The notes under the pieces are model-generated. The model worked only from the letters and a program-made list of their open reading frames with translations, was not told the origin of the DNA and searched no databases. Position numbers and translations under genes: made by a program. 34,371 nucleotides of DNA from Bacteroidota bacterium (GTDB lineage: Bacteria > Bacteroidota > Bacteroidia > B-17B0 > B-17BO), in contig JANXRU010000156.1 of assembly GCA_025356715.1 (NCBI GenBank), positions 1 to 34,371 on the forward strand, written 5' to 3'. Positions 7,108 to 16,400 of the stretch are shown here, piece by piece; position 1 is the stretch's first letter, and every line of letters begins with the position of its first letter.

Positions 7108-7707
7108 TTATCGCTTCGGTTGATACACGCGTGTTTTATAATCTGCTTTAAATTTCCCTTTTGAAATATCGGTTAATTTACCTGAAATTAATTTACGTTT
7201 AAACGGATTGATTTTATCTGTAAATAATATCCCTTCTATGTGATCATATTCATGCTGAATAACACGAGCAATTACACCAGTATAAGTTTCCGTATGTTTC
7301 TTAAATTTTTCATCGTAATACTCAATGGTTACATCTGGCTTACGCAACACATCTTCTCTAATTTTAGGGATGCTTAAACAACCTTCATTAAATTTCCATT
7401 CCTCTCCTACTTCATCCAATATACGAGCATTGATAAATGTTTTTTTAAACCCATTCATTTCTGCCATTTCTGCTTCACTAAATTCAGGCTCTTCATCCTC
7501 ATCCACTTCAGCAAATGGAGATGCATCTACTAAAAACAAACGAATAGGTTTTCCAACTTGTGGAGCAGCTATACCAACACCATTAGCATCATACATGGTT
7601 TCATACATGTCTTTAATAATCTGCTCTAAGTTTGGATGACTTGGTTCAATATCTACACATTTTTTTCTTAAAACCGGATCGCCATAAACAACTATTGGTA
7701 ATATCAT
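7108..7707 (-). CDS. def: Peptide deformylase
   Basis: 199 residues. Removes the formyl group from the N-terminal methionine of nascent proteins. All three metal-site motifs are present: GVGIAAPQVG (motif I, about 44-53), EGCLSIP with metal ligand Cys110 (motif II) and QHEYDH with ligands His152 and His156 and catalytic Glu153 (motif III). An acidic insertion (VDEDEEPEFSEAEMAEMNG) lies between motifs I and II; such loops are common in Bacteroidota deformylases. The ATG at 7707 gives the standard N-terminus MILPIVVYGDP. It is transcribed in the same direction as guaB upstream, with a 128-base gap, and the lipoprotein gene downstream. Confidence 0.97.
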   Translation of the reverse strand: MILPIVVYGDPVLRKKCVDIEPSHPNLEQIIKDMYETMYDANGVGIAAPQVGKPIRLFLVDASPFAEVDEDEEPEFSEAEMAEMNGFKKTFINARILDEVGEEWKFNEGCLSIPKIREDVLRKPDVTIEYYDEKFKKHTETYTGVIARVIQHEYDHIEGILFTDKINPFKRKLISGKLTDISKGKFKADYKTRVYQPKR

Positions 7708-7835
7708 TCTTTTTTATTTTTTAACTATTATTTTTTTAAATGACTAATAGAGACTATTTGACTTAAAGACCTTTTACTTTTCTTACTACAGTCATTCAAA
7801 TCCTTCCTAACCCTTTGTCTCTATATCACTTTTGT

Positions 7836-9311
7836 TTATCTTGTATAATTCGGCGATTCTCTTGTAATAACAACATCGTGTGGATGACTTTCTTTAATAC
7901 CAGATGTAGTTATTTTAGTAAACTTTGCTTGTTGTAAATCTGCAATAGTTTTAGCACCACAGTATCCCATACCTGCTCTTAACCCACCTATTAATTGGTA
8001 CATCACATCTGCTAAATGGCCTTTGAATGGAACACGTCCACTAATACCTTCTGGTACTAATTTTTTAATATCATCTTCAGCATCTTGAAAATAACGATCC
8101 TTAGAACCCATTTGCATAGCCTCCAAAGAACCCATTCCACGATAAGCTTTAAATTGCCTGCCTTCAAAAATAATAGTTTCGCCCGGACTTTCTTCTACTC
8201 CTGCAAACATACCACCCATCATTACCGTACTAGCACCAGCAGCAATCGCTTTAGCGATATCGCCCGTAAAACGAATGCCACCATCAGCTATAATTGGTAA
8301 ACGACCTTTAAGTGCTTCTGCCACACTCATAATAGCTGATAATTGTGGGACACCAACACCTGCAATAACGCGAGTAGTACAAATAGAACCTGGCCCAATA
8401 CCAACTTTTACGCCATCGGCACCAGCTTTCATTAGAGCTAAAGCAGCATCACCAGTAGCAATATTACCAACTATAACTTGTAACGTTTTGTATTTCTTTT
8501 TAACGTCTTTCAGCATATTAATAACACCTTTAGAATGGCCATGAGCCGTATCTATGATAATGGCATCAACACCTGCGGCCACTAAAGCATCTACTCGTAA
8601 AAGTGTATCGTGAGTTACACCAACTGCTGCTGCCACTCTTAACCTACCTAAGTCATCTTTAGCCGCATTTGGTCGAACTTTAATTTTAATGATATCCTTA
8701 TAGGTAATTAAACCAACTAGTTTTTTATTTTTATCTAAAATAGGTAATTTCTCTATTTTATGATCCTGTAAAATATCTTCTGCTTGTTTTAATGTAACCC
8801 CTTGAGCAGCCGTAACAGCTTTAATAGCAGGAGTCATCACTTCTTTAATTAAACGTTTTAAGTTTTTTTCAAATCGTAAATCACGGTTAGTCACAATCCC
8901 TACAAACGTTTTATTGGCATCAACAACTGGCACGCCGCCAATTTTATTTTCGGTCATTATATCTAATACATCCTTAATAGTCGCTGTAGCTAGAACTGTT
9001 AAAGGGTCTACAATCATCCCGCTTTCGCTACGTTTTACTTTACGCACATGACGAGCTTGCTCATCAATAGACATGTTTTTGTGTAATACACCTATACCAC
9101 CCTCTTGAGCCATTGTAATGGCCATTTGATACTCGGTAACAGTATCCATTGCTGCTGAAACTATAGGGGAGTTTATTTTAATGTTTTTAGTAAAGCTACT
9201 AGCAATATTTACCTCGCGAGGCAATACTTCGGAGTAAGCAGGTACTAATAAAACATCGTCGTAAGTTAATCCTTCGGAAACAAATTTGTTTGCTAAAAAT
9301 GATGAAGCCAT
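7836..9311 (-). CDS. guaB: Inosine-5'-monophosphate dehydrogenase
   Basis: 491 residues, full length. Oxidises IMP to XMP with NAD+, the committed step of GMP synthesis. The N-terminal barrel portion ([20 protein letters not shown], 12-31) is followed by two CBS domains at about 95-205 ([32 protein letters not shown]), the catalytic loop GPGSICTTR with Cys311, the IMP-binding [10 protein letters not shown] and the flap region [10 protein letters not shown]. The ATG at 9311 follows a -7 element by about 30 bases. Separate from the divergent sensor kinase gene. No anomaly seen. Confidence 0.97.
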   Translation of the reverse strand: MASSFLANKFVSEGLTYDDVLLVPAYSEVLPREVNIASSFTKNIKINSPIVSAAMDTVTEYQMAITMAQEGGIGVLHKNMSIDEQARHVRKVKRSESGMIVDPLTVLATATIKDVLDIMTENKIGGVPVVDANKTFVGIVTNRDLRFEKNLKRLIKEVMTPAIKAVTAAQGVTLKQAEDILQDHKIEKLPILDKNKKLVGLITYKDIIKIKVRPNAAKDDLGRLRVAAAVGVTHDTLLRVDALVAAGVDAIIIDTAHGHSKGVINMLKDVKKKYKTLQVIVGNIATGDAALALMKAGADGVKVGIGPGSICTTRVIAGVGVPQLSAIMSVAEALKGRLPIIADGGIRFTGDIAKAIAAGASTVMMGGMFAGVEESPGETIIFEGRQFKAYRGMGSLEAMQMGSKDRYFQDAEDDIKKLVPEGISGRVPFKGHLADVMYQLIGGLRAGMGYCGAKTIADLQQAKFTKITTSGIKESHPHDVVITRESPNYTR

Positions 9312-9342
9312 TTTAATTGAATTTTCGGTGTTAAAATTCGGG

Positions 9343-9350
9343 CAAATATA
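9343..9350 (-). promoter_or_regulatory. -7 element of the guaB promoter
   Basis: TATATTTG on the minus strand, a perfect match to TAnnTTTG, 31 bases before the guaB ATG. A TTG -33 element at proper spacing was not found. Confidence 0.55.
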
Positions 9351-9613
9351 CTAAAAATATTGAATTTATGGTGAGCTTTTTTTAGGTTGAGAATAATAAT
9401 AGAAAACCATAATTCCCCTATACTTTCCAAATGTTAGATAGGCCTTTATAACTTATAATATGGAAATTGGAGTTACTACCTTTAAGTGGAAAAAAAAGTT
9501 AATCTTTTAGTACAAAGTATACAAATAAATACAACCAAAAGATTTTTAAAATAACCCATCAAATTAAGTAAGATAAGAAAAACTAAAATTAATTAAACTT
9601 GCAACTATTGTAA

Positions 9614-9631
9614 AGAGTGCTACTCCCCCCA
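9614..9631 (+). promoter_or_regulatory. GTGCTA/C6 palindromic element upstream of the sensor kinase gene
   Basis: AGAGTGCTACTCCCCCCA contains the perfect inverted repeat GAGT-GCT-ACTC (9615-9625) running into six C residues. A closely similar element lies before the giant T9SS gene at 20841-20857. It sits in the 373-base guaB/kinase intergenic region and ends 27 bases before the -7 element. The rest of that region (9351-9613) is AT-rich with no ORF I can support; it holds three TACAA direct repeats at 9511, 9520 and 9530. Confidence 0.5.
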
Positions 9632-9657
9632 TTTATTATATACTTGATGTTTTTTAT

Positions 9658-9665
9658 TATATTTG
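9658..9665 (+). promoter_or_regulatory. -7 element of the sensor kinase promoter
   Basis: TATATTTG, a perfect TAnnTTTG match, 19 bases before the ATG. No TTG lies at the normal -33 distance, which would suit an activator-dependent promoter. Confidence 0.5.
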
Positions 9666-9684
9666 ATACAACTACAAGTAAAAT

Positions 9685-11652
9685 ATGATTAAAAGAGTAT
9701 ATAGCACATTATTTCTATGTTTTGTATGTCATTTTATAAATGTTGCGCAATACAGTGAAGAATTAAAAAACCTATTGAAAGATGTAAAAGAAGCCTCATT
9801 TTACGACTCAACGCACTTATTTAAAATTGGTCAAAAAACTATTATAGAGGCTTCTCAAAACAAAAAATACCAAGGTGCAATTTCAGAAGTTTATTTATAT
9901 TATGGAAGCTACTTTTATTATACAAGAAACATTACACAAGCTAAATATTATTTAAATCAATCTATTACAAAGGCTTTAACATCAAATAATCATCATATTA
10001 AAATGCTTTCTAATATTCGGCTTATTTTTATGGAACATGAAGAAAGCATAAATCAAAATGCAGAAAAAGATTTTCAAAAGCTATTAGTAGAATCTAAATT
10101 AAATAAGGATTATGAAAATACGGTTGAGATTTTAAATTTGATGGGTATAATTAAGGAAGAAAGGAATCAATTACAAGATGCTGCTAAGCTTTATATTGAA
10201 GGCTTAGTTTTTTCAGAGGCGCATAATATTACCCATTACCCAGCTGTTTTTAGAAACAATTTAGGCCTTCTGAAATTATATACAAACCAAACAGAAGATG
10301 CGTTAATTGATTTCGAAAAAGGATTAGAATTAGCAAAAAAAGAAAATGATAAAAATTTAGTCAGTCATATAGAAATTAATATATGTTTAATTTATATTTC
10401 AAAAAACGAAGTTGATGCCGCATTAAAGTTGTTTTCGAACGTTATTAATTATACACGTGTAAATAATCACCCTCGAGAACTTTCTACTGCTTTTATAAAT
10501 TTAGGAGCCACTCTAAGTGAAAATAATAAAAAAGAATTAGCACTTAGTTATATAGATTCTGCTATTGTCGTTTTAAAAAGTCATTCGCTTATAATTGAAT
10601 TAACAAAAGCTTACATTGGTAAAGCTGAAGTTCTAATTGGTTTAAAAAAAAATAAAGAGGCGAGAAATGTATTACAACTCGCTGACGAACTTTCAGTAAA
10701 AACAGGTAATTTAGAAGATAAAAGTAATTACTATTTGCTTTTACATAAAATTGAAAAGTTAGATGGGAATTATAAACAGTCTTTAGATGATTTTTTATCA
10801 TATAGGAAAATTAAAGATAGTATCGAGCAAACTGTAAATGGAAAAATTATTCAAGAACTCCAATTGAAGTATAATGTTCAGAAAAAAGAAATAGAATTAG
10901 AAAAAGAAAAATCAAGATATTTACAATTAGAAAAATTAAATCAAGACGAAAAAGTTATAAAATGGCTTAGTAGTGGAGTTTCATTTATTATTTTAATTTT
11001 AGGGATTGGATTTATATCATTTAGATATTCCATCAAATTAAGAGAAAAACAAGAATCTTTCAGCAGACAACTCATTGAAAATATTGAAAGAGATCGCTTA
11101 AGAATTTCAATGGATTTACATGACGATATAGGTCAATCCCTGTCAATGATAAAATCAAAAATAGCATTACTAAAAAGTAATCAAGAAGATAAAAGTCTAG
11201 AAAAAGAGCTTTCAAGAGTAATTGAGCAAACAAGAGAAATCTCTAGCAGTCTTTATCCATCATATCTAGAAAAAATAGGTTTAGTTAGATCCATTGCCCA
11301 ACTAATGGAAAATATACAATCTTCTTCTCATTTAGAATGTAGTTTTGATATTTCAGAAAACATTGAAAGCTTACCTATATTAGTTAAAACACACATTTAC
11401 AGAATACTTCAAGAATGCACGAATAACACGTTAAAACATGCGAAGGCTTCTGCATTAAAAATTTCCATTACCAAAAAAGAAAATGAGTTTATATTAATAT
11501 ATCAAGACAATGGTATTGGATTAACTGCCAAACGAAAAAATGGATTAGGATTACTATCTATACAAGAAAGAGCAAAAATCATTAATGGTTCGGTAAGTTT
11601 CGAAAATAAGTTAAATAAAAGTTTTAAATTAACCCTTAAATTCAATGACTAA
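9685..11652 (+). CDS. TPR-containing membrane sensor histidine kinase (HisKA_3/NarL-partner type)
   Basis: 655 residues. A signal peptide (1-21, ending NVAQ) leads to a periplasmic TPR region at about 30-390 with helical pairs such as YENTVEILNLMGIIKEERNQ. A charged coiled segment (about 385-425) leads to a single membrane helix at 427-450. The cytoplasmic kinase follows: HisKA_3 with DLHDDIGQSLSM, whose phosphorylated residue is His479, then an ATPase domain with N-box LQECTNNTLKHA, G1 box DNGIGL and G2-like GLGLLSIQERA. The kinase should sense an envelope signal through its TPRs and phosphorylate the next gene product. The reading frames overlap by eight bases (11645-11652), so the pair is co-translated. 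The signal is unknown. Confidence 0.92.
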   Translation: MIKRVYSTLFLCFVCHFINVAQYSEELKNLLKDVKEASFYDSTHLFKIGQKTIIEASQNKKYQGAISEVYLYYGSYFYYTRNITQAKYYLNQSITKALTSNNHHIKMLSNIRLIFMEHEESINQNAEKDFQKLLVESKLNKDYENTVEILNLMGIIKEERNQLQDAAKLYIEGLVFSEAHNITHYPAVFRNNLGLLKLYTNQTEDALIDFEKGLELAKKENDKNLVSHIEINICLIYISKNEVDAALKLFSNVINYTRVNNHPRELSTAFINLGATLSENNKKELALSYIDSAIVVLKSHSLIIELTKAYIGKAEVLIGLKKNKEARNVLQLADELSVKTGNLEDKSNYYLLLHKIEKLDGNYKQSLDDFLSYRKIKDSIEQTVNGKIIQELQLKYNVQKKEIELEKEKSRYLQLEKLNQDEKVIKWLSSGVSFIILILGIGFISFRYSIKLREKQESFSRQLIENIERDRLRISMDLHDDIGQSLSMIKSKIALLKSNQEDKSLEKELSRVIEQTREISSSLYPSYLEKIGLVRSIAQLMENIQSSSHLECSFDISENIESLPILVKTHIYRILQECTNNTLKHAKASALKISITKKENEFILIYQDNGIGLTAKRKNGLGLLSIQERAKIINGSVSFENKLNKSFKLTLKFND

Positions 11653-12328
11653 TTTCCCCCAAATAAAAACATTGCTCATTGCAGACGATCATCCAATTTT
11701 CAGAAAAGGGTTGATTGATTTAATGCAAAATACCTTTCCTAAGGCTAAAATAATTGAATGTAAAAATGGTAACGAGGCCGCTATTGGCATTTTAAAATTT
11801 AAACCTGAGATTGCTCTTTTAGACATAAATATGCCTGAATTAAATGGCCTCGACGTATGCAAGCAGGTTTTAAAAGAAAAATCATTTTCAAAAATCATTA
11901 TACTAACTATGTATAAAGAAAAGGAAATGATTAAAAATGCTATGCTATCGGGTGCGTCTGGATATATTTTAAAAGACACCACTGTTGATGAAATTATAGA
12001 TTGTATAAATACTATTTTAAACGGAGAGATTTACATTGGATCCGCTATCCTTCCTCATCATTCAGAATTGAGTATTCAAGATAAAAAAAAACAACAATTA
12101 GTGAATGACCTTAAAGTTTTAAGTCAAGCTGAATTAAAAACACTAAAGCTTGTAAGCCAAAATAAATCTTCAAAAGAAATTTCAGAACTCCTTTTTTTAT
12201 CTGAAAAAACCATAGAAAATTACAGATCTCGTATTTGCCAAAAACTGGAACTACCTCCTCGTAATAATAGTTTAATAATATGGATAAGCGAAAACAAAGA
12301 ACTGTTGTCTTTTATCAGTGAGTTTTAA
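11645..12328 (+). CDS. LuxR/NarL-family response regulator
   Basis: 227 residues. The receiver domain (8-125) has the acidic pair Asp14-Asp15, phosphoacceptor Asp60 in LLDINMPELNG, the conserved Thr in ILTMYKE and the Lys in GYILKDT. The C-terminal LuxR-type HTH has LKTLKLVSQNKSSKEISELL followed by the recognition helix SEKTIENYRSRICQKL. It is the partner of the overlapping kinase gene. It converges on the PorP/giant adhesin operon with only 22 bases between stops, and similar palindromes lie before the kinase gene and the giant gene, so those promoters are plausible targets. That link is inference. Confidence 0.93.
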   Translation: MTNFPQIKTLLIADDHPIFRKGLIDLMQNTFPKAKIIECKNGNEAAIGILKFKPEIALLDINMPELNGLDVCKQVLKEKSFSKIIILTMYKEKEMIKNAMLSGASGYILKDTTVDEIIDCINTILNGEIYIGSAILPHHSELSIQDKKKQQLVNDLKVLSQAELKTLKLVSQNKSSKEISELLFLSEKTIENYRSRICQKLELPPRNNSLIIWISENKELLSFISEF

Positions 12329-12350
12329 AGTTAGAAAAAGGCTGACTCTA

Positions 12351-13433
12351 TTAATTAAACATCCCCTTTGATCTTTTCTGATATAGGAAAGGGTTAGGGG
12401 TAACAAATCGAAGTGTAAATTCCAAGCCACCTCTAGCAGTGCTTACTGCAGTTAGTTGAGATAAATTAATATCATAGCTAAATCCAACAGCTACTCGTCC
12501 CATTTCAATTAAAGCATTCGCAATTAAAGCATCTCCGTTTCTGTAATAAGCACCGATTCCGAATGCGGATTTTTTCTTGATACCTGTGTATTTAGAGTCT
12601 TCGTTGATATAATATTTTAACATCATACCCGCCACAATTTCTTTTTGTGGCCCCTGAAATTGTATTAACCAACTTGGTACAATCGCTAAATTAGTATGCG
12701 GAATACCGATTAATACATTTCCATGAAACACATACTTCATATACAATCTATCGTTAATGCCTCCAACAAAACTTTGGGTGGGACGTGTTAAATGGTATGC
12801 TGAAAAACCTATTAAAGCTTTAAATTGATTGTTAGCGGCCATTGATTTTTCATTCTGACCATAAGACCATAATAAACCTGCGCCTATATCTCCATTTAAT
12901 TTACTAACCTGTGAATTAGCTTCGCCAGAAGGTAAATTAGCATCATAACCAGTACCGTTGTATTGACTAGAATAAATGAGCTTAGAATTATCCACCTTAC
13001 GTTGCACAAAAGAACCTTGCACCCCAAAGGTAATAGAACTTAATTTTGATATTGGAAAAGCCATCGCAAACGAAAGATTTGTTTGAAAGGTTCCTAATTT
13101 ACCTTCTCCTGCTTTGTCATTATACACGGATAAACCTGCCGCCATACGGCTTGATGATTTTTTGAAAGTCAAGGATCGTTTAGGATCTACTTGCTCCCAG
13201 TTTTTAGCTTTAAGCTTTGCTTCAAATGAAAAACCATAAGATGTGTAAGGTGTTGTAATACTTCTCCATTGATCTTTATATACAATGGACGCCCGCATTG
13301 CATTGGATGCACCTGTTAATGCTGGATTAACTAAGGAAGGATTTTCATTAAATTGAGAATAATGAAAATCTTGGCTGCTTAATGTGTAGTGAAGTCCCAC
13401 ACTTACTATTAAAATACTAATTTTAGTTTTCAT
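12351..13433 (-). CDS. PorP/SprF-family type IX secretion membrane protein
   Basis: 360 residues. A short signal peptide (to about residue 20) is followed by the family hallmark QDFHYSQFNENPSLVNPALTGA (21-42 region) and YKDQWRSITTPYTSYGFSFE. The rest is a string of beta-strands, for example KLNGDIGAGLLWSYG and FGIGAYYRNGDALIANALIEM, ending FTLRFVTPNPF. Proteins of this family form outer-membrane barrels that pair with cargo bearing type B C-terminal sorting domains. The gene starts six bases after the stop of the giant gene, whose C-terminus is exactly such a domain, so the two form a cargo/partner operon. Confidence 0.92.
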   Translation of the reverse strand: MKTKISILIVSVGLHYTLSSQDFHYSQFNENPSLVNPALTGASNAMRASIVYKDQWRSITTPYTSYGFSFEAKLKAKNWEQVDPKRSLTFKKSSSRMAAGLSVYNDKAGEGKLGTFQTNLSFAMAFPISKLSSITFGVQGSFVQRKVDNSKLIYSSQYNGTGYDANLPSGEANSQVSKLNGDIGAGLLWSYGQNEKSMAANNQFKALIGFSAYHLTRPTQSFVGGINDRLYMKYVFHGNVLIGIPHTNLAIVPSWLIQFQGPQKEIVAGMMLKYYINEDSKYTGIKKKSAFGIGAYYRNGDALIANALIEMGRVAVGFSYDINLSQLTAVSTARGGLEFTLRFVTPNPFLYQKRSKGMFN

Positions 13434-13439
13434 TATCCG

Positions 13440-16400
13440 TTATTTTAATAAAGTAATATTTCCTTTTTTAGTAATCGTACCAACATTAATAATATCTGCT
13501 TTAATGTAATAAACAAATACGGCTGTGTTTAATGCTGTTCCTTGAAATTTACCATCCCAACAGAAGTTAGGGTCTGAGGCGTCAAATACTTTTTCTCCCC
13601 ATCTATCATAAATAGCCACATAAAATGTAGTGGTGCATTCTGCCCAACCTTTCAAACAAAACTCATCATTAATGCCATCCCCATTTGGCGTAAAGGCATT
13701 TGGTGTTTGATAATCTGCATTACTGTAACATGCAGGTTCTACCGTCACCACAACACATGTTGATGTAGAACAAGCTCCATTATTTGATGAAACACAATAC
13801 TGAGTGGTGATAATTGGTGAGGCTGTTGGGCTGGTGCACGTCGCACAACTTAATGTTGTAGATGGCGACCAAGTATAGGAGACACCACTTCCTACAACAC
13901 TCAATGTTGTGGAAGAACCTTTTACAATTGTCACATCAGGGCTTACTGCTAAGGTTGGTGTTGTTGTTACAGCTATAGTGGAAACACTTACTGAAGAACA
14001 TCCACTCGTTGTTCCTATCACAGTGTAAGAAGATGTAGTTCCTGGTGTTACAGAAATAGTTTGAGTGGTTGCCCCTGTACTCCAACTATAACTAGTTGCA
14101 CCGCTCGCTGTTAAAACAGTAGAGTTACCTGAACAAAGTGTTGGACTATTAACTGTAATCGTTGGTGTATTATTGACAACTACTAAAGCAGTTGTAGAAC
14201 CAGTACAACTTCCGGTTACACCTATAATACTATAAGTTGTGGTAATAGTTGGCGTTGCAGTAACTGCTGTTCCATTGGCAGAACTTAAAGTTACTGATGG
14301 ACTCCACGTATAATTAGTAGCGCCACTTACTGTTAATACCGTATTAGATCCGATACAAATAGCCGCCGAGTTTGCACTAATGGTTAATCCAGAGTTGATG
14401 GTAACGATACTTGTTGCAATGCTCGTACAAGTTCCATTTGCTCCAATCACTATATAATTAGTAGTGATGACGGGTGATGATATCACCACCGAACCTGAAG
14501 AGGAACTTAATGTGGCTGCTGGACTCCATGTATAACTCGTAGCACCTGTTGCTGTTAATGTGGCAGAACCACCTGGGCAAGTTGTATAATTACTCGTTGT
14601 AATAGTTGGAGTTGCATTAACATAAACCGTTACTGTTTTAATAGAAGAACAGCCTGCTGTTGTTCCTGTAACCGTGTAAACAGTTGTTATGGGTGGATTA
14701 GCTGTAACATTTGTTCCAATCGTGGAACTTAAACCCGCACTCCAATTATATGCCGTTGCTCCACTTGCAGTTAAAATAGTTGACGTACCTGAACAAATAG
14801 TAGGACTATTAACCGTAACTGTTGGAGAAGGATTAACTGTAACCAATACCGTTGTTGATCCTGTGCACGCTCCTACGGTTCCATTAATTGTATATGTTGT
14901 ATTTGTTGTTGGCGTAGCAGTTACTGTTGCTCCATTGGCTGAGCTTAAAGTTCCTACTGGACTCCACGTATAACTCGTGGCGCCACTTGCTGTTAATAGG
15001 GTATTAGTTCCTACGCAAATAGAGGCTGAACTTGGAGTAATAGTTACACCAGTACTAATCGTTACTAAACTTGTTGCTGAACTAGTGCATGTGCCACTGG
15101 CTCCAATAACAGTGTAATTAGTATTTGCTACAGGGGTTGCTATAACTACTGAGCCACTCGTTGAACTTAAGGTTCCTGCTGGATTCCATGTATAACTCGT
15201 AGCACCTGTTGCTGTTAACGTAGCTGAACCACTAGCACAAATAGTGTAGTTACCTGTTGTAATAGTTGGTGTTGCAATAACCGTTACTGTTGATGTTGTT
15301 GTTCCAACACAACCAGCTGTTGTTCCGGTTACTGTATAACTAGTTGTTGTTGATGGATTGGCTGTTACAGTTGTTCCACTCGTTGAACTTAAGCCTGCGC
15401 TCCAACTATACGAAGTTGCTCCAGCTGCTGTTAATACAGCCGAAGTTCCAAAACATAAACTTTGACTATTAACAGCAACAGTTGGCGAAGCATTAACAAT
15501 TACTAATAGCGTTGTTGATCCAGAACAAACGCCTGTTGTTCCTGTTATTGTGTACGTTGTACTAATAGTTGGTGTTGCTGTTACTGTTGCTCCATTCGCT
15601 GAACTTAAGGTTCCTGCTGGACTCCACGTATAACTATTAGCACCACTTACAGTTAATACTGTATTAGATCCGATACAGATAGAGGTTGGATTAGAAGTAA
15701 TGGATAAGGATGTTCCTATGGTTACTGAGCTTGTTGCCGAACTCGTGCAGGTTCCATTAGCGCCAATCACTGTGTAATTAGTATTTGCTACAGGGGTTGC
15801 TATAACTACTGAACCACTCGTTGAACTTAATGTTCCTGCTGGACTCCATGTATAACTCGTAGCGCCTGTTGCTGTTAACGTAGCTGAACCACCAGGACAG
15901 GTTGTGTAATTACTTGGCGAAATGGTTGGTGTTCCATTGACTAAAACTGTAGATGTTGTTGTTCCAACGCAACCAACTGTTGTTCCAGTTACTGTATAGA
16001 TTGTAGTTGTTGATGGATTGGCGTTCACGGTTGTTCCACTTGTTGAACTCAACCCTGAGCTCCAACTATAGGTTGTTGCTCCAGCTGCTGTTAATACAGC
16101 GGATGCTCCAGAACAAATGGTTGGACTATTAACTGTAACTGTAGGTAGAGCATTAACGGTTACTAATACCGTTGTTGATCCAGAACAAACGCCTGTTGTT
16201 CCTGTTATTGTGTACGTAGTACTAATAGTTGGTGTGGCGATTACTGTTGGTCCATTAACTGAACTTAACGTTCCTGCCGGACTCCATGTATAACTCGTGG
16301 CACCGCTTACAGTTAATGTTGTATTGGTTCCTACACAAAATGTAGCAGGATTAGATATTAAGGATATACCTGCTCCAATAGTTACCGAACTGGTTGCCGA

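Noticed and set aside
9312..9342. Possible riboswitch in the guaB leader
   Set aside because: The leader implied by the -7 element is only about 30 bases, too short for a purine riboswitch, and no conserved core was seen.
9511..9534. Three TACAA direct repeats at 9-10 base spacing upstream of the kinase gene
   Set aside because: The motif is short and AT-rich, about 125 bases from the promoter, and easily expected by chance here; noted only in the intergenic description.
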